Assembly: GCF_934307085.1 (NCBI RefSeq)
Contig: NZ_CAKRCF010000010.1
Location: 10,842 to 74,841, forward strand
Direction of reading: 5' to 3'
Length of the DNA stretch: 64,000 nucleotides
Origin: an uncultured Anaerobutyricum sp.
GTDB taxonomy: Bacteria; Bacillota; Clostridia; Lachnospirales; Lachnospiraceae
Shown: piece after piece, positions 9,182 to 17,791 of the stretch
Position numbering within the stretch: the stretch's first letter is position 1
How the letters are laid out: each line of letters starts with the position of its first letter
Made by a program: the position numbers and the translations under genes
The notes under the pieces: generated by a model
The model's input: the letters and a program-made list of their open reading frames with translations, nothing else
What the model was told of the DNA's origin: nothing
The model's database searches: none

Positions 9182-9646
9182 ATGAACGATGTAAGAGAAA
9201 CGATAAACACAATGTTAGTAAAGACTTTCCACGAGATTTTAGAGCTGGAAGAAAAAGCAATTATCACAGATGAATTTTCCGATATCAGTAACAATGATAT
9301 GCATATTATTGAAGCAATCGGGCTTGGAGAGGGAGCACGCATGAGTGTGGTAGCAAGAAGGCTGAATATTACTGTAGGCTCTCTCACAACCTCCATGAAC
9401 AGTCTTGTGAATAAGGGATATGTAGCAAGAGCCAGAAGTGAGAAGGACAGACGTGTTGTCAATGTTTATCTCCTTGAAAAAGGAATTGCTGCTTATAAAC
9501 ACCATGAAGAATTTCATGAGAAGATGTTAGATGCTATCATGGAAACATTAAGTCAGGAGGAGCTTGTTGTCTGGGCAAAGTCATGTGATCGTTTGACGCA
9601 GTTTTTAAAATCTTACGACAAAAGCCACATTAAAAAGGCAAAATAG
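9182..9646 (+). CDS. MarR-family regulator, FabT-like by position
   Basis: A 154-residue winged-helix regulator: N-terminal dimer helices, the recognition region SVVARRLNITVGSLTTSMNS (about 56-76), then the wing YVARARSEKDRRVVNVYLLEKG. In streptococci a MarR protein (FabT) controls the clustered fab genes. Its place at the end of this fab/acc cluster suggests the same job here. I could not find a convincing FabT-type operator in the window. A terminator follows. Confidence 0.85.
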   Translation: MNDVRETINTMLVKTFHEILELEEKAIITDEFSDISNNDMHIIEAIGLGEGARMSVVARRLNITVGSLTTSMNSLVNKGYVARARSEKDRRVVNVYLLEKGIAAYKHHEEFHEKMLDAIMETLSQEELVVWAKSCDRLTQFLKSYDKSHIKKAK

Positions 9647-9678
9647 AACAAAAAGTGAAAAAAGAAGAATAAATCGAT

Positions 9679-9717
9679 GCCTGTTTGCATAAAATTATAA
9701 TGCAGACAGGTATTTTT
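9679..9717 (+). terminator. Terminator closing the fab/acc cluster
   Basis: CCTGTTTGCAT (9680-9690) pairs with ATGCAGACAGG (9700-9710) with a single G-U pair, followed by TATTTTTT. A classic intrinsic terminator just after the MarR gene. Confidence 0.9.
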
Positions 9718-9807
9718 TGCGTTTTAAGATAATAAGTATCTAAAAATGATACAAAAATATAGAAAAACATGAATGTAAAAAATAAATGTTAAAAAATTTA
9801 AAAAAAT

Positions 9808-9838
9808 TGTTTATTTTTATTTTATTATAGTGTATAAT
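9808..9838 (+). promoter_or_regulatory. Probable promoter of the BlaR1-like gene
   Basis: A perfect -10 TATAAT lies at 9833-9838, with TTGTTT at 9808-9813 as a weaker -35 (19-base spacing). The surrounding DNA is very AT-rich. The transcript would start about 40 bases before the gene. Confidence 0.5.
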
Positions 9839-9886
9839 ATGTAAAAAAGATGGTGACAAAATAAAGAAGAGGGGAGGAGGGGATGA

Positions 9887-11032
9887 ATGATATCATTATA
9901 TTCGTTAATATGGACATTTTTAATTAGTTGTCCCATGAGCTTCCTTATATTTATTTTGAGAAGAAGATCAGATTATCTGACAAGGTATGGAGTGGCCTTT
10001 ATTTTAATCCTTTATATATTTTGTACAGTGAGAATGTTAGTTCCAGTGGAGTTCCCACAGTATCAAAAGGTTCTGCGAGATCCGTATTTGTTTTCTTATA
10101 TTATGAAGATATATGCGGATTTAGGTCCTGAGAGAAGGATGATTGTTCTATATAGCATACTGGGAATATGGTTAACTGGAATAATAGTGGCTTTTATTTA
10201 TAATTTGAGAAAGTGGAACAGAGTAATATTTGCTGTAAAAGAACAGGGTTTTGTAGATGATGGAAGAGCAGTGAAAATCTTGAAAACAATTGATTCGGAT
10301 TGCAAAATAGAGATTCAATATAGTTTTGCTATTACAGAACCATTTATTCGAGGCTTAATTCATCCAACAATTTATTTTCCAGACAAGGAATGTAGTGATA
10401 GAGAGTTAGAATTTATATTGATGCATGAATATCTTCATTGGACAAGGAAAGATTTGTGGAAAAAGCTTTTTCTTAATGTAATTAATATTATTTTTTGGTG
10501 GAATCCATTAGCCTACCTGCTATGCAGTGATTTGAGTCAGATTATCGAATTAAACTGTGATAATGCTATGTCCCAAAGATATAGTGAGTTGGAACTTTTA
10601 GATTATTTAGATACATTGACTTATATGGCAGGAGGTAAGAGAAAAAAGTCGGATGTAGCGTCAGGTGATGCTTTAGGATTTATAAGGAAGATGGAGAGGA
10701 AAGCTCTAAGACAGAGATTTCAATATGTTATGTTTAAAAAGGAGAATAAGAAGCAGCAGAGAAAGGCTAATATATTTATTTTCTGTTTTAGTCTCCTTTG
10801 GATGATTAGTTCTTATTATTTTATTTTGCAGCCAGATTATAGAAATCCTGATACAGAAAGGGTTCAGGAGAATATGCCATTTGTTTCTGATGATACCAAT
10901 TCTTATTTGGAAGAATTAGAAGATGGTTCTTATTTATTTCATTATTCCGGATTTACAGATAAAGTCTCAAAAGAGGATGTAGATAGGGGAATATATGAGA
11001 TTTATCCGATTGTAAAATACAAAGACAGATAA
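9887..11032 (+). CDS. M56-family (BlaR1/MecR1-like) membrane peptidase
   Basis: 381 residues. The N-terminal half has several membrane helices (about 5-22, 38-52, 85-105); a cytosolic zinc-protease domain then carries HEYLHWTRKDLW (HExxH near 175) and ELNCD as the third-ligand region, followed by a helix near 292-312. The C-terminal tail is short (about 70 residues) and lacks a penicillin-binding sensor domain, so the signal is probably not a beta-lactam. GGGGAGGAGGGG is the ribosome site. The partner repressor lies downstream, the reverse of the usual blaI-blaR1 order. Confidence 0.88.
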   Translation: MISLYSLIWTFLISCPMSFLIFILRRRSDYLTRYGVAFILILYIFCTVRMLVPVEFPQYQKVLRDPYLFSYIMKIYADLGPERRMIVLYSILGIWLTGIIVAFIYNLRKWNRVIFAVKEQGFVDDGRAVKILKTIDSDCKIEIQYSFAITEPFIRGLIHPTIYFPDKECSDRELEFILMHEYLHWTRKDLWKKLFLNVINIIFWWNPLAYLLCSDLSQIIELNCDNAMSQRYSELELLDYLDTLTYMAGGKRKKSDVASGDALGFIRKMERKALRQRFQYVMFKKENKKQQRKANIFIFCFSLLWMISSYYFILQPDYRNPDTERVQENMPFVSDDTNSYLEELEDGSYLFHYSGFTDKVSKEDVDRGIYEIYPIVKYKDR

Positions 11033-11065
11033 TACATAGTTCTTTAGGGATTAAAAGGGTAATTG

Positions 11066-11094
11066 TTGAATTTTTATGTGTTTTAGTATATGAT
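11066..11094 (+). promoter_or_regulatory. Promoter of the BlaI-like repressor gene
   Basis: TTGAAT (11066-11071), a 17-base spacer and TATGAT (11089-11094), 38 bases before the start codon. The repressor therefore seems to have its own promoter as well as read-through from the upstream peptidase gene. Confidence 0.65.
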
Positions 11095-11132
11095 ATATTC
11101 AGTACTTAATTAATAAAAAAGAGGGTTATATC

Positions 11133-11549
11133 ATGAAGAGAAAAATTCCGAGAATTACTAACAGTGAAAAACAAATATTAGAAGTATTATGGGATGAGGG
11201 ACAACCACTCACATCCTCTGAGATTGTTGAAGTTTCCAATGATAGAACATGGAAAGCGAGTTCAGTTCATTTATTATTAAATTCTCTTTTGAATAAAGAA
11301 ATGGTAGAAGTGGGAGGATTTAAGAAGACAACAAAGAATTATGCAAGAACTTTCCAGCCAGTGATGTCAAGAGAGGAATATTCTATTCTTCAGCTTCGAC
11401 AGGAACAGAAGAATACGTCTCGTACATTATCCAAATTTGTTACCGCTCTTTTAGGTGATGAAGAAAGCGATACTGTATTACAGGAATTGTCAGCTATGGT
11501 TGACGAAAGAAGAAATGCACTAATGAAAAAGGAAACAGAGAAGAAATAA
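11133..11549 (+). CDS. BlaI/MecI-family transcriptional repressor
   Basis: 138 residues with an N-terminal winged helix (PRITNSEKQILEVLWDEGQPLTSSEIVE...WKASSVHLLLNSLLNKEMVEVGG) and a C-terminal helical dimerisation and cleavage region, as in BlaI/MecI. In the known systems the M56 protease inactivates this repressor after signal binding. Here it lies 100 bases after such a protease gene and before a small secreted protein gene, its likely target. Confidence 0.9.
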   Translation: MKRKIPRITNSEKQILEVLWDEGQPLTSSEIVEVSNDRTWKASSVHLLLNSLLNKEMVEVGGFKKTTKNYARTFQPVMSREEYSILQLRQEQKNTSRTLSKFVTALLGDEESDTVLQELSAMVDERRNALMKKETEKK

Positions 11550-11647
11550 CAGCTTTTGCTTTGATTTTTCTATTTCTCTCTGCTGATAAGTTGCTTATGA
11601 ATATGGTAGTAACCCTATTATAAAGTTTACATAAAGGAGAGAGAAGA

Positions 11648-11902
11648 ATGAAGAAAGCAAAGTGGAGAAAGTTTGTAACTGCAGGAGCGATTGTATTAAG
11701 CCTTGGTATGGCAGTACCTTTTACAAATATTCAAGCAGAAGAATGTCCTGTAGAAGTGGCTTCTGAAGGAGATATCAGTACATGTGCGGATGAATATATC
11801 ATGTACTATCGCATTTATAAAGGAAGAAGACAGAAACGTCTCTGGAATAGAACACAGGGCGAGTGGGCAGATAAAAAGTGGACTGACCTTGGTCCAGCAT
11901 AG
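11648..11902 (+). CDS. Small secreted protein, unknown function
   Basis: 84 residues. A clear signal peptide (KKAKWRK, a hydrophobic run, then about IQA-EE) leaves a mature chain of about 54 residues with two cysteines near its start and a C-terminal aromatic/basic pattern (YRIYKGRRQKRLWN, GEWADKKWTDLGP). AAAGGAGAGAGAAG precedes the ATG. A strong terminator follows, so it ends the BlaR1/BlaI-like unit and is probably its regulated output. I do not recognise the family; a secreted peptide or bacteriocin-like product is only a guess. Confidence 0.75.
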   Translation: MKKAKWRKFVTAGAIVLSLGMAVPFTNIQAEECPVEVASEGDISTCADEYIMYYRIYKGRRQKRLWNRTQGEWADKKWTDLGPA

Positions 11903-11949
11903 AATATGTAATAATAAATTTTAGTCATTAAAAATAATAGGGATTATTA

Positions 11950-11982
11950 CCCGGCTGTGGTTAAACACAGCCGGGCTTTTTA
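11950..11982 (+). terminator. Strong terminator after the secreted protein
   Basis: CCCGGCTGTG (11950-11959) pairs perfectly with CACAGCCGGG (11966-11975) around GTTAAA, then CTTTTTAT. Confidence 0.95.
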
Positions 11983-12111
11983 TAGTATTAATAATATTTA
12001 AATATGTTGATTACAAAGAGAAGAGACATTGTAATAAATAGAGCCCTATAAATTTTCACGTTCTGTTTTTCGGTGAATATACTGTTGTAGAATAAAACAG
12101 GAGTATTAGCC

Positions 12112-13104
12112 ATGCGAAGATATCTCATAATATTAATGATGCCATGTTTTGTAATGCTGTTTGGTATTTGCTGTCTGGCAGGATGTGAGGGAAGCCGCCA
12201 TCATTTGAAAAAAGTACGTTTGAATGAAGTGGCACATTCTATTTTTTATGCCCCTCAGTATGTAGCTATTGAAAAAGGATATTTTGAAAAAGAGGGGATT
12301 AAACTGGAACTTACCACTGGATTTGGTGCAGATAAGACAGCAACGGCAGTAATCAGTGGAGATGCAGATATTGCATTTATGGGGCCGGAAGCGACAATTT
12401 ATCAGTTTAATCAAGGAAATGCGGACTACTTGATAAATTTTGCCCAACTAACACAGAGAGCAGGCAATTTTGTTGTGAGTCGTGAAAAGGAAGACAGTTT
12501 TAAGTGGGGAGATTTAAAAGGGAAAAAAGTCATTGGCGGAAGACCAGGTGGTATGCCAGAAATGGTATTTGAATATGTATTGAAAAAACATGGAATGAAT
12601 CCACAAAAAGATATTAATCTTGTACAAAATATTGACTTTGCCAATACGTCGGGGGCATTTGTTGCTGGCGAGGCAGACTACACGGTAGAATTTGAGCCAG
12701 CGGCAACTTTAATTGAAGAACAGGGAGCAGGTTATGTTGTTGCTTCTGTCGGAAAAGAGAGTGGCTATGTCCCTTACACGGCTTATAGTGTGAAGAAAAG
12801 TTATTTGGAAACCCATAAAGAATTATTAGAGGCATTTACTCGTGCTATCGAAAAAGGCCAGAAATATGTTAATACTCATACTCCAAAGCAGATTGCAAAA
12901 GTAATTGCACCGCAATTTAAAGACACGGACAGGAAAACACTCGAAAAAATAATAGAACGTTATGCCGAGCAGGACAGCTACAAGGAAAATACAAAATTTG
13001 AAAAAGAAAGCTTTACATTAATTCAGGATATATTAGAAGAAGCGGGAGAACTCGAAAAACGTGTAGACTATGAGACTTTAGTAACCACAGAGTTTTCAAA
13101 ATAA
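12112..13104 (+). CDS. Orphan ABC transporter substrate-binding lipoprotein (NMT1/SsuA-like)
   Basis: 330 residues. A lipoprotein signal with lipobox LAGC (Cys about 24) anchors a periplasmic-binding fold of the NMT1/THI5-SsuA type: LNEVAHSIFYAPQYVAIEKGYFEKEGI, then GDADIAFMGPEA and the second-lobe GRPGGMPEMVFEYVLKKHG. Such proteins bind thiamine precursors, nitrate, sulfonates or taurine. No permease or ATPase gene is adjacent; the neighbours are the secreted-protein unit and murI. A terminator follows directly. The substrate is not decidable. Confidence 0.85.
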   Translation: MRRYLIILMMPCFVMLFGICCLAGCEGSRHHLKKVRLNEVAHSIFYAPQYVAIEKGYFEKEGIKLELTTGFGADKTATAVISGDADIAFMGPEATIYQFNQGNADYLINFAQLTQRAGNFVVSREKEDSFKWGDLKGKKVIGGRPGGMPEMVFEYVLKKHGMNPQKDINLVQNIDFANTSGAFVAGEADYTVEFEPAATLIEEQGAGYVVASVGKESGYVPYTAYSVKKSYLETHKELLEAFTRAIEKGQKYVNTHTPKQIAKVIAPQFKDTDRKTLEKIIERYAEQDSYKENTKFEKESFTLIQDILEEAGELEKRVDYETLVTTEFSK

Positions 13105-13132
13105 ATTCTGATTTGAGAAGCAAAACAAATGA

Positions 13133-13176
13133 AACCTGAGAATCAAATATGGATGATTTGCTTCTCAGGTTTTTGT
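13133..13176 (+). terminator. Terminator after the substrate-binding protein
   Basis: AACCTGAGAA (13133-13142) pairs with TTCTCAGGTT (13162-13171), with inner pairing TCAAAT/ATTTG, followed by TTTTTG. Confidence 0.9.
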
Positions 13177-13298
13177 TTTCTGGTAGCTGGAACAAATTTA
13201 GAGTTTCATGCTAGAGAACGTTTTGGAAAACTCAGCATAGCTGGCAATTCGAGATAAATCCTTTCTTTAGTCTTCAGTGTTAATCTTATCTATGCAAA

Positions 13299-14078
13299 TC
13301 AGGAATTCAGCAATTTTTTCGATCTCTGAATTAACGCTGGATCATCGGAACTATTCAAAAACATGACACTGCCTTTCCTTGTTTTGTCGACCTGTGTCAA
13401 ATCTGCTACAGTCAATCGACGGAGAAGCTCCTTTGCAGTTCCATAGCCACCATCGAAGATAGTAACAGACGGACCAGCAATTTTTTGAATGGTTTCTTTT
13501 AAAAATGGATAATGTGTACAGCCTAAAACAATACCAGTAATGTTTTTATCTTTGTATGGATCAAGCAGGTTATGGAGAAAACTTTCAAGTGTCTCACCAG
13601 ATAAAATACCCTGTTCAACAAATTCCATAAGACCTGGACAAGGCAGTGGATAAATGTTTGCCTGTTTATCGTAAAGACTTTCTAATTTGTGGAACTTTTC
13701 TTCTCGTAATGTCATAGGAGTAGCCATGACAACAACTTTTGCGTGTTCAGTAGCGAGCACGGCAGGCTTGATAGCGGGTTCTACACCAACTAAGGGTAAG
13801 TCTGGATACATATCTCTTAAAATGCGGACAGCAGCACTGGTTGCAGTGTTACATGCAACAGCAACAGCTTTTACATGTTTTTCTTTGATAAGATATGTAA
13901 TATGTTCAATAGTAAGTGCACGCACTTCTTCTAGTGTTTTTGTTCCATAAGGGGCATGTTTGGAATCTCCATAATAAATAAAATCTTCATTTGGCATCAG
14001 TTTTGTCATCTCTCTTAAAACACTGATACCACCCATGCCAGAATCAAATACTGCAATAGGATCAGATAGTTGGTTCAT
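13299..14078 (-). CDS. murI: Glutamate racemase MurI
   Basis: Interconverts L- and D-glutamate, supplying D-Glu for peptidoglycan. 259 residues with all landmarks: IAVFDSGMGGISVLRE, YYGDSKHAPYGTK, the first catalytic cysteine in AVACNTATSAA and the second in LGCTHYPFLK. A single gene on the minus strand, divergent from the next operon, with its own promoter. A GGAGGAAC-type ribosome site precedes the ATG. Confidence 0.97.
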   Translation of the reverse strand: MNQLSDPIAVFDSGMGGISVLREMTKLMPNEDFIYYGDSKHAPYGTKTLEEVRALTIEHITYLIKEKHVKAVAVACNTATSAAVRILRDMYPDLPLVGVEPAIKPAVLATEHAKVVVMATPMTLREEKFHKLESLYDKQANIYPLPCPGLMEFVEQGILSGETLESFLHNLLDPYKDKNITGIVLGCTHYPFLKETIQKIAGPSVTIFDGGYGTAKELLRRLTVADLTQVDKTRKGSVMFLNSSDDPALIQRSKKLLNS

Positions 14079-14114
14079 AAAATTATGTTCCTCCTAATTA
14101 TATTTTCTTAAAAT

Positions 14115-14143
14115 AGTATAGTGTCTTTTGATAGCGAAATCAA
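14115..14143 (-). promoter_or_regulatory. murI promoter
   Basis: Read on the minus strand: TTGATT (14143-14138), a 17-base spacer and TATACT (14120-14115), about 40 bases before the murI start codon. Confidence 0.7.
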
Positions 14144-14293
14144 GTGAATTATGCATAAACAGTAGCTAATTTGAACATTTCCGTTGAAAGGTAGCGAGGG
14201 ATGTGGTATCATTTAATTCGCTTTAATGAAAATGAATTATATTATAGAATGAAAATGAATAAATAAAAGGAACGGACAAGAGTAGAGGAAAGG

Positions 14294-14800
14294 ATGGCGA
14301 GTATGGGACAGAAATATTTGGTGGTTAGCGATAATCATGGAAACATGTCAAATCTTGAATATGTGATTGAAAGATTTCGTGGAAAGATTGTGGCTCTCAT
14401 TCATTGCGGAGATATGGAGATTCCACCGGAGATGTTAGAGGAACTGGCAGGCTGTCCGGTTTATATGGCCGTCGGGAATTGTGATTATAATTTTAGCAGA
14501 GATAAAGAAGATATTTTTGAGATGGGAGACCATGTAGCGTTTGTGACACATGGAGATGCCTATGGTGTAAGTTGGGGAGAAGAAGAACTGATAAGCAGAG
14601 CTTTAGAGATGGGGGCAGATGTGGTCTTTTATGGACATACGCATTGTCCGGCATACAGTTATCATGAAAAGGAAGGTGTAACTGTATTTAATCCAGGAAG
14701 TATTGCATTGCCAAGACAGATGACACCGACGGGACCGACATTTTTAGTTGTAGACTTAGCAGATGACGGAAGTCTGACACCGGAATTATATACGTTATAG
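14294..14800 (+). CDS. YfcE/MJ0936-type metallophosphoesterase
   Basis: A 168-residue calcineurin-like phosphodiesterase. Metal-binding motifs in order: VVSDNHGN, HCGDME, VGNCDYN, THGDAYG and YGHTHCP. The family hydrolyses phosphodiesters such as bis-pNPP; the cell substrate is uncertain. The start is ambiguous: ATG at 14294 abuts AGGAAAGG, whereas ATG at 14303 gives better spacing and starts MGQKYLVVSDN. A promoter for this operon probably lies in the murI gap, which carries a 13-bp direct repeat (AATGAAAATGAAT at 14225 and 14248). Confidence 0.9.
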   Translation: MASMGQKYLVVSDNHGNMSNLEYVIERFRGKIVALIHCGDMEIPPEMLEELAGCPVYMAVGNCDYNFSRDKEDIFEMGDHVAFVTHGDAYGVSWGEEELISRALEMGADVVFYGHTHCPAYSYHEKEGVTVFNPGSIALPRQMTPTGPTFLVVDLADDGSLTPELYTL

Positions 14801-14911
14801 AGAATATTTTAGAAGGTGTTGCTACATTTTGGAGGCGGAGAAGTTCGACAGATATTATAGAAAAAGAAAGTAATAACAAGGAAATAAGAGTTGGAGGTAA
14901 ATAACGCCAAT

Positions 14912-15733
14912 ATGAAACGACAGAAAAGAGTAGCGGTGATTAATGATGTGACTGGATTTGGCAGGTGTTCTGCTGCTGTGGCACAGCCAATTATTTCCGC
15001 GATGAAGATACAGTGCTGTGTGATGCCAACAGCAATTTTGTCCGTACATACGGGATTTCCGAACTATTTTTTACAGGATTATACGCCATATCTTGAAACA
15101 TATATGAATAGCTGGGTGGAGACAGGTATTGAATTTGATGGAATTACGACGGGATTTATTGGTTCTAAGGAACAGATAGAACTTGTTATTGAATTTTTTA
15201 AACGATTTAAAAAGGAGAATACATTAGCAGTTGTTGATCCGGTTATGGGAGATTATGGTAAGCTGTATTCTTCTTATACAGATGATATGTGTCAGGAGAT
15301 GAAGAAGCTTCTTCCGTATGCAGATGTGCTTACTCCGAATCTTACAGAAGCCTGCCGTATTCTTGATTTAGACTATCATAAAGTAGATTTGTCTGAAGAA
15401 GGGTTAGAGGCTATCTGTGAAGCATTAAGTGATATGGGACCAAACAGAATCGTAATCACAGGCTTACAGCAGGGAGATTTGATATTTAACTATATTTTTG
15501 AGAAAAATAAAACTTCGGAACTGTTATCAACAAGAAAAATCGGTGGGGATCGTTCAGGAACAGGAGATGTATTTTCTTCTATCGTAACAGGAGCATTGAT
15601 TCAGGGACAGGATTTTAAGACAGCAGTAAAAAGGGCAGTTACATTTCTTGATAAAGCGATTGCTTATACAGCACAGATGGAATTGCCATGGAATTACGGA
15701 ATATGTTTTGAAGAATATTTAGAGGAGATTTAG
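14912..15733 (+). CDS. Pyridoxamine/pyridoxal kinase family protein
   Basis: 273 residues of the PdxK/PdxY ribokinase-like fold. VINDVTGFGRCSAAVAQPI is the N-terminal substrate region, DPVMGDYGKLY and LTPNLTEA come mid-chain, and the ATP/anion-hole motif GGDRSGTGDVFSS lies near 217. It likely phosphorylates pyridoxal, pyridoxine or pyridoxamine for PLP salvage. The start was set at ATG 14912 behind TTGGAGGT; a TTG-started longer frame overlaps that ribosome site and is rejected. The radical SAM gene follows 2 bases later. Confidence 0.9.
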   Translation: MKRQKRVAVINDVTGFGRCSAAVAQPIISAMKIQCCVMPTAILSVHTGFPNYFLQDYTPYLETYMNSWVETGIEFDGITTGFIGSKEQIELVIEFFKRFKKENTLAVVDPVMGDYGKLYSSYTDDMCQEMKKLLPYADVLTPNLTEACRILDLDYHKVDLSEEGLEAICEALSDMGPNRIVITGLQQGDLIFNYIFEKNKTSELLSTRKIGGDRSGTGDVFSSIVTGALIQGQDFKTAVKRAVTFLDKAIAYTAQMELPWNYGICFEEYLEEI

Positions 15734-15735
15734 AG

Positions 15736-16404
15736 ATGATTTTATATACAGTGAAAAAAGGCGTTTACTATAATTTAGAAGATTTTAAAGAAGATTTATC
15801 CGATCTTGGAGAGAACGGATTTCCAAATAAGATTTACATTAATATGACAAACAGATGCTCCTGTTCCTGCACATTTTGTTTAAGAAGTTTAAAAGAATTT
15901 AATGAGCATAATAGTTTGTGGCTTAAGGAAGAACCTTCTGTGGAACTGGTAAAAGAATTATTTTCTAAGTATGACTGGTCTAAAGTAGCAGAGATTATTT
16001 TCTGTGGATTTGGTGAACCTACAATGCGTTTTGACGATGTAGTAGAGGTAGGAAAGTGGTTAAAGAGCGTTCATCCTGATATTCCTCTGCGCATTAATAC
16101 GAATGGTTTGTCTGATTTAGTATTTGGGGAGCCGACAGCAAGTCGTCTTGCAGGAATTTTTGATACGGTTTCTATCAGTTTAAATTCTTCCACCGCTCAG
16201 AAGTATCTTGATGTGACAAGAAACCGTTTTGGACTTGCTTCTTATGATGCAATGCTTAGTTTTGCAAAAGCTTGTCAGCGTTATGTACCAAATGTAGTAA
16301 TGACAGTTGTTGATATTATTGGCGAAGAAGAAGTTGCAGCTTGTCAGAAAGTTTGTGATACACACGGATTAAATCTTCGTGTACGTCCTTATGAAGCGAA
16401 TTAA
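15736..16404 (+). CDS. Radical SAM protein, TatD-associated type
   Basis: 222 residues. The cluster motif CxxxCxxC is seen as RCSCSCTFCLR near residue 38, after INMTNR; FCGFGEPTM and LRINTNG follow, typical SAM-binding elements of the half-barrel. It resembles the short radical SAM proteins found linked or fused to TatD nucleases; no tatD gene is next to it here. The substrate is unknown. It is coupled to the kinase gene upstream. Confidence 0.85.
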   Translation: MILYTVKKGVYYNLEDFKEDLSDLGENGFPNKIYINMTNRCSCSCTFCLRSLKEFNEHNSLWLKEEPSVELVKELFSKYDWSKVAEIIFCGFGEPTMRFDDVVEVGKWLKSVHPDIPLRINTNGLSDLVFGEPTASRLAGIFDTVSISLNSSTAQKYLDVTRNRFGLASYDAMLSFAKACQRYVPNVVMTVVDIIGEEEVAACQKVCDTHGLNLRVRPYEAN

Positions 16405-16599
16405 TATAGTTCATTTATGAAAACTTTTTTGAGACAGTAGTACATTAAGTGCTGTTATAATTGAGTAATATAATCCATTTATAAAACTATATGTATATTT
16501 TAAGGATTTTGCAGATGATACAGAATTGAATTTGAAAAATTCCTGTATACATTTTATATGTATGAAATGTTTTGCATATTTTCTTTGAAAATAGCAGAG

Positions 16600-16627
16600 A
16601 ATACCTCCGGTAAGGAGGTATTTTTTT
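16600..16627 (+). promoter_or_regulatory. Terminator-like hairpin that masks the ldh ribosome site
   Basis: AATACCTCC (16600-16608) pairs with GGAGGTATT (16614-16622) around GGTAA. The GGAGG in the right arm is the only Shine-Dalgarno sequence of ldh (ATG at 16628). The stem is followed by T-rich sequence (16621-16627), so the same element can read as an intrinsic terminator or as a translation-blocking hairpin. Its position argues for control of ldh, but the ligand or signal is unknown. Confidence 0.7.
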
Positions 16628-17572
16628 ATGGAAAAAACAGATAAAAGAAAAATTGTTTTAGTCGGAACCGGAATGGTAGGAATGAGCTATGCCTACGCAC
16701 TTTTAAACCAGAATTTATGTGATGAACTTGTCCTCATTGATATTAATAAAAAAAGAGCCGAGGGAGAGGCAATGGACTTAAATCACGGGGTGGCATTTAG
16801 TGGTGGAAATATGGAAATCTATGCGGGAGAATATACCGACTGCCGGGATGCAGATTTAGTTGTTCTGACAGCAGGTCTACCGCAAAAAGAAGGGCAGAAC
16901 CGTTTGGATTTATTAAAGGAAAATCGGAAAATATTTGAGATGATTCTTCAATCCGTCCTAGAAAATGGATTTCATGGTATTTTTCTTGTTGCGACGAATC
17001 CGGTAGATATTATGACAAGAATTGTATATGAAATCAGCGGATTTCCGCCAGAAAAAGTGATTGGCACGGGAACAGCACTTGATACGGCAAGACTCAGGTA
17101 TCTTCTTGGAGAAAAATTTATGATAGACCCGAGAAATATGCATGCATATGTCATGGGAGAACACGGGGACAGTGAATTTGTTCCGTGGAGTCAGGCAATG
17201 ATGGCAACAAAACCGATTTTTGATTTATGTGGAGAGACAGAAGGGTGTCATTTTCAGGAATTACTTGAGTTAGAAGAGGAGGTACGTATGGCAGCCTATA
17301 AAATTATTGAGGCAAAAAAGGCGACGTATTATGGAATCGGTATGGCGATGGCACGTATTACAAAAGCTATTTTTGGAAATGAATATAGCGTGCTTACGGT
17401 TTCTGCATATTTACAGGGAGAATATGGAGAGAGAGGAATTTATATTGGAATTCCATGTGTTGTAAATCGGATGGGAATACAACGAATTGTGGAGCTTCCA
17501 TTAGGCAGTGAGGAAAAACAACGACTGCATTCTTCCTGTGAAACATTAGAAAACACATATCAGGAAATTTAA
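16628..17572 (+). CDS. ldh: L-lactate dehydrogenase
   Basis: Reduces pyruvate to L-lactate with NADH in fermentation. 314 residues: nucleotide-binding VGTGMVGMSYAYAL near residue 12, the substrate loop region NRLDLLKEN, ATNPVD, GTGTALDTARLR, and the catalytic histidine in GEHGDSEF near 179. Malate dehydrogenase is less likely given the sequence around the loop. The gene is monocistronic and its ribosome site is buried in a hairpin. A hairpin follows at 17641. Confidence 0.95.
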   Translation: MEKTDKRKIVLVGTGMVGMSYAYALLNQNLCDELVLIDINKKRAEGEAMDLNHGVAFSGGNMEIYAGEYTDCRDADLVVLTAGLPQKEGQNRLDLLKENRKIFEMILQSVLENGFHGIFLVATNPVDIMTRIVYEISGFPPEKVIGTGTALDTARLRYLLGEKFMIDPRNMHAYVMGEHGDSEFVPWSQAMMATKPIFDLCGETEGCHFQELLELEEEVRMAAYKIIEAKKATYYGIGMAMARITKAIFGNEYSVLTVSAYLQGEYGERGIYIGIPCVVNRMGIQRIVELPLGSEEKQRLHSSCETLENTYQEI

Positions 17573-17640
17573 CTATAAAAATTTTAGAAAATATGATATA
17601 CTATGAAACTGTGATGATTTATTACGTTAATGTATGAGTG

Positions 17641-17665
17641 AGGTTCCCGTATTTTCCGGGAACCT
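17641..17665 (+). terminator. Hairpin after ldh
   Basis: AGGTTCCCG (17641-17649) pairs with CGGGAACCT (17657-17665). The stem is strong, but only TTT follows after a few bases, so termination may be partial. The stem also sits 127 bases before the next start codon. Confidence 0.6.
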
Positions 17666-17791
17666 GCCAGTTTAAAAAAGTAATGTGATTATATGAATCG
17701 GATTCTTCAAAGAATATCTGTAGTAATGAGGATTGAAGAGATAAACAGTTTCAATAGTATGATTATAAACAGTATAAAGGATGAAGTGAAA

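Noticed and set aside
14891..14911. Upstream TTG start for the pyridoxal-kinase-like gene
   Set aside because: The TTG lies at the edge of the ribosome site TTGGAGG; the ATG at 14912 fits the family start.
16405..16627. Rex operator in the ldh leader
   Set aside because: No TTGTTAA-N4-TTAACAA type site could be found in the 223-base region.
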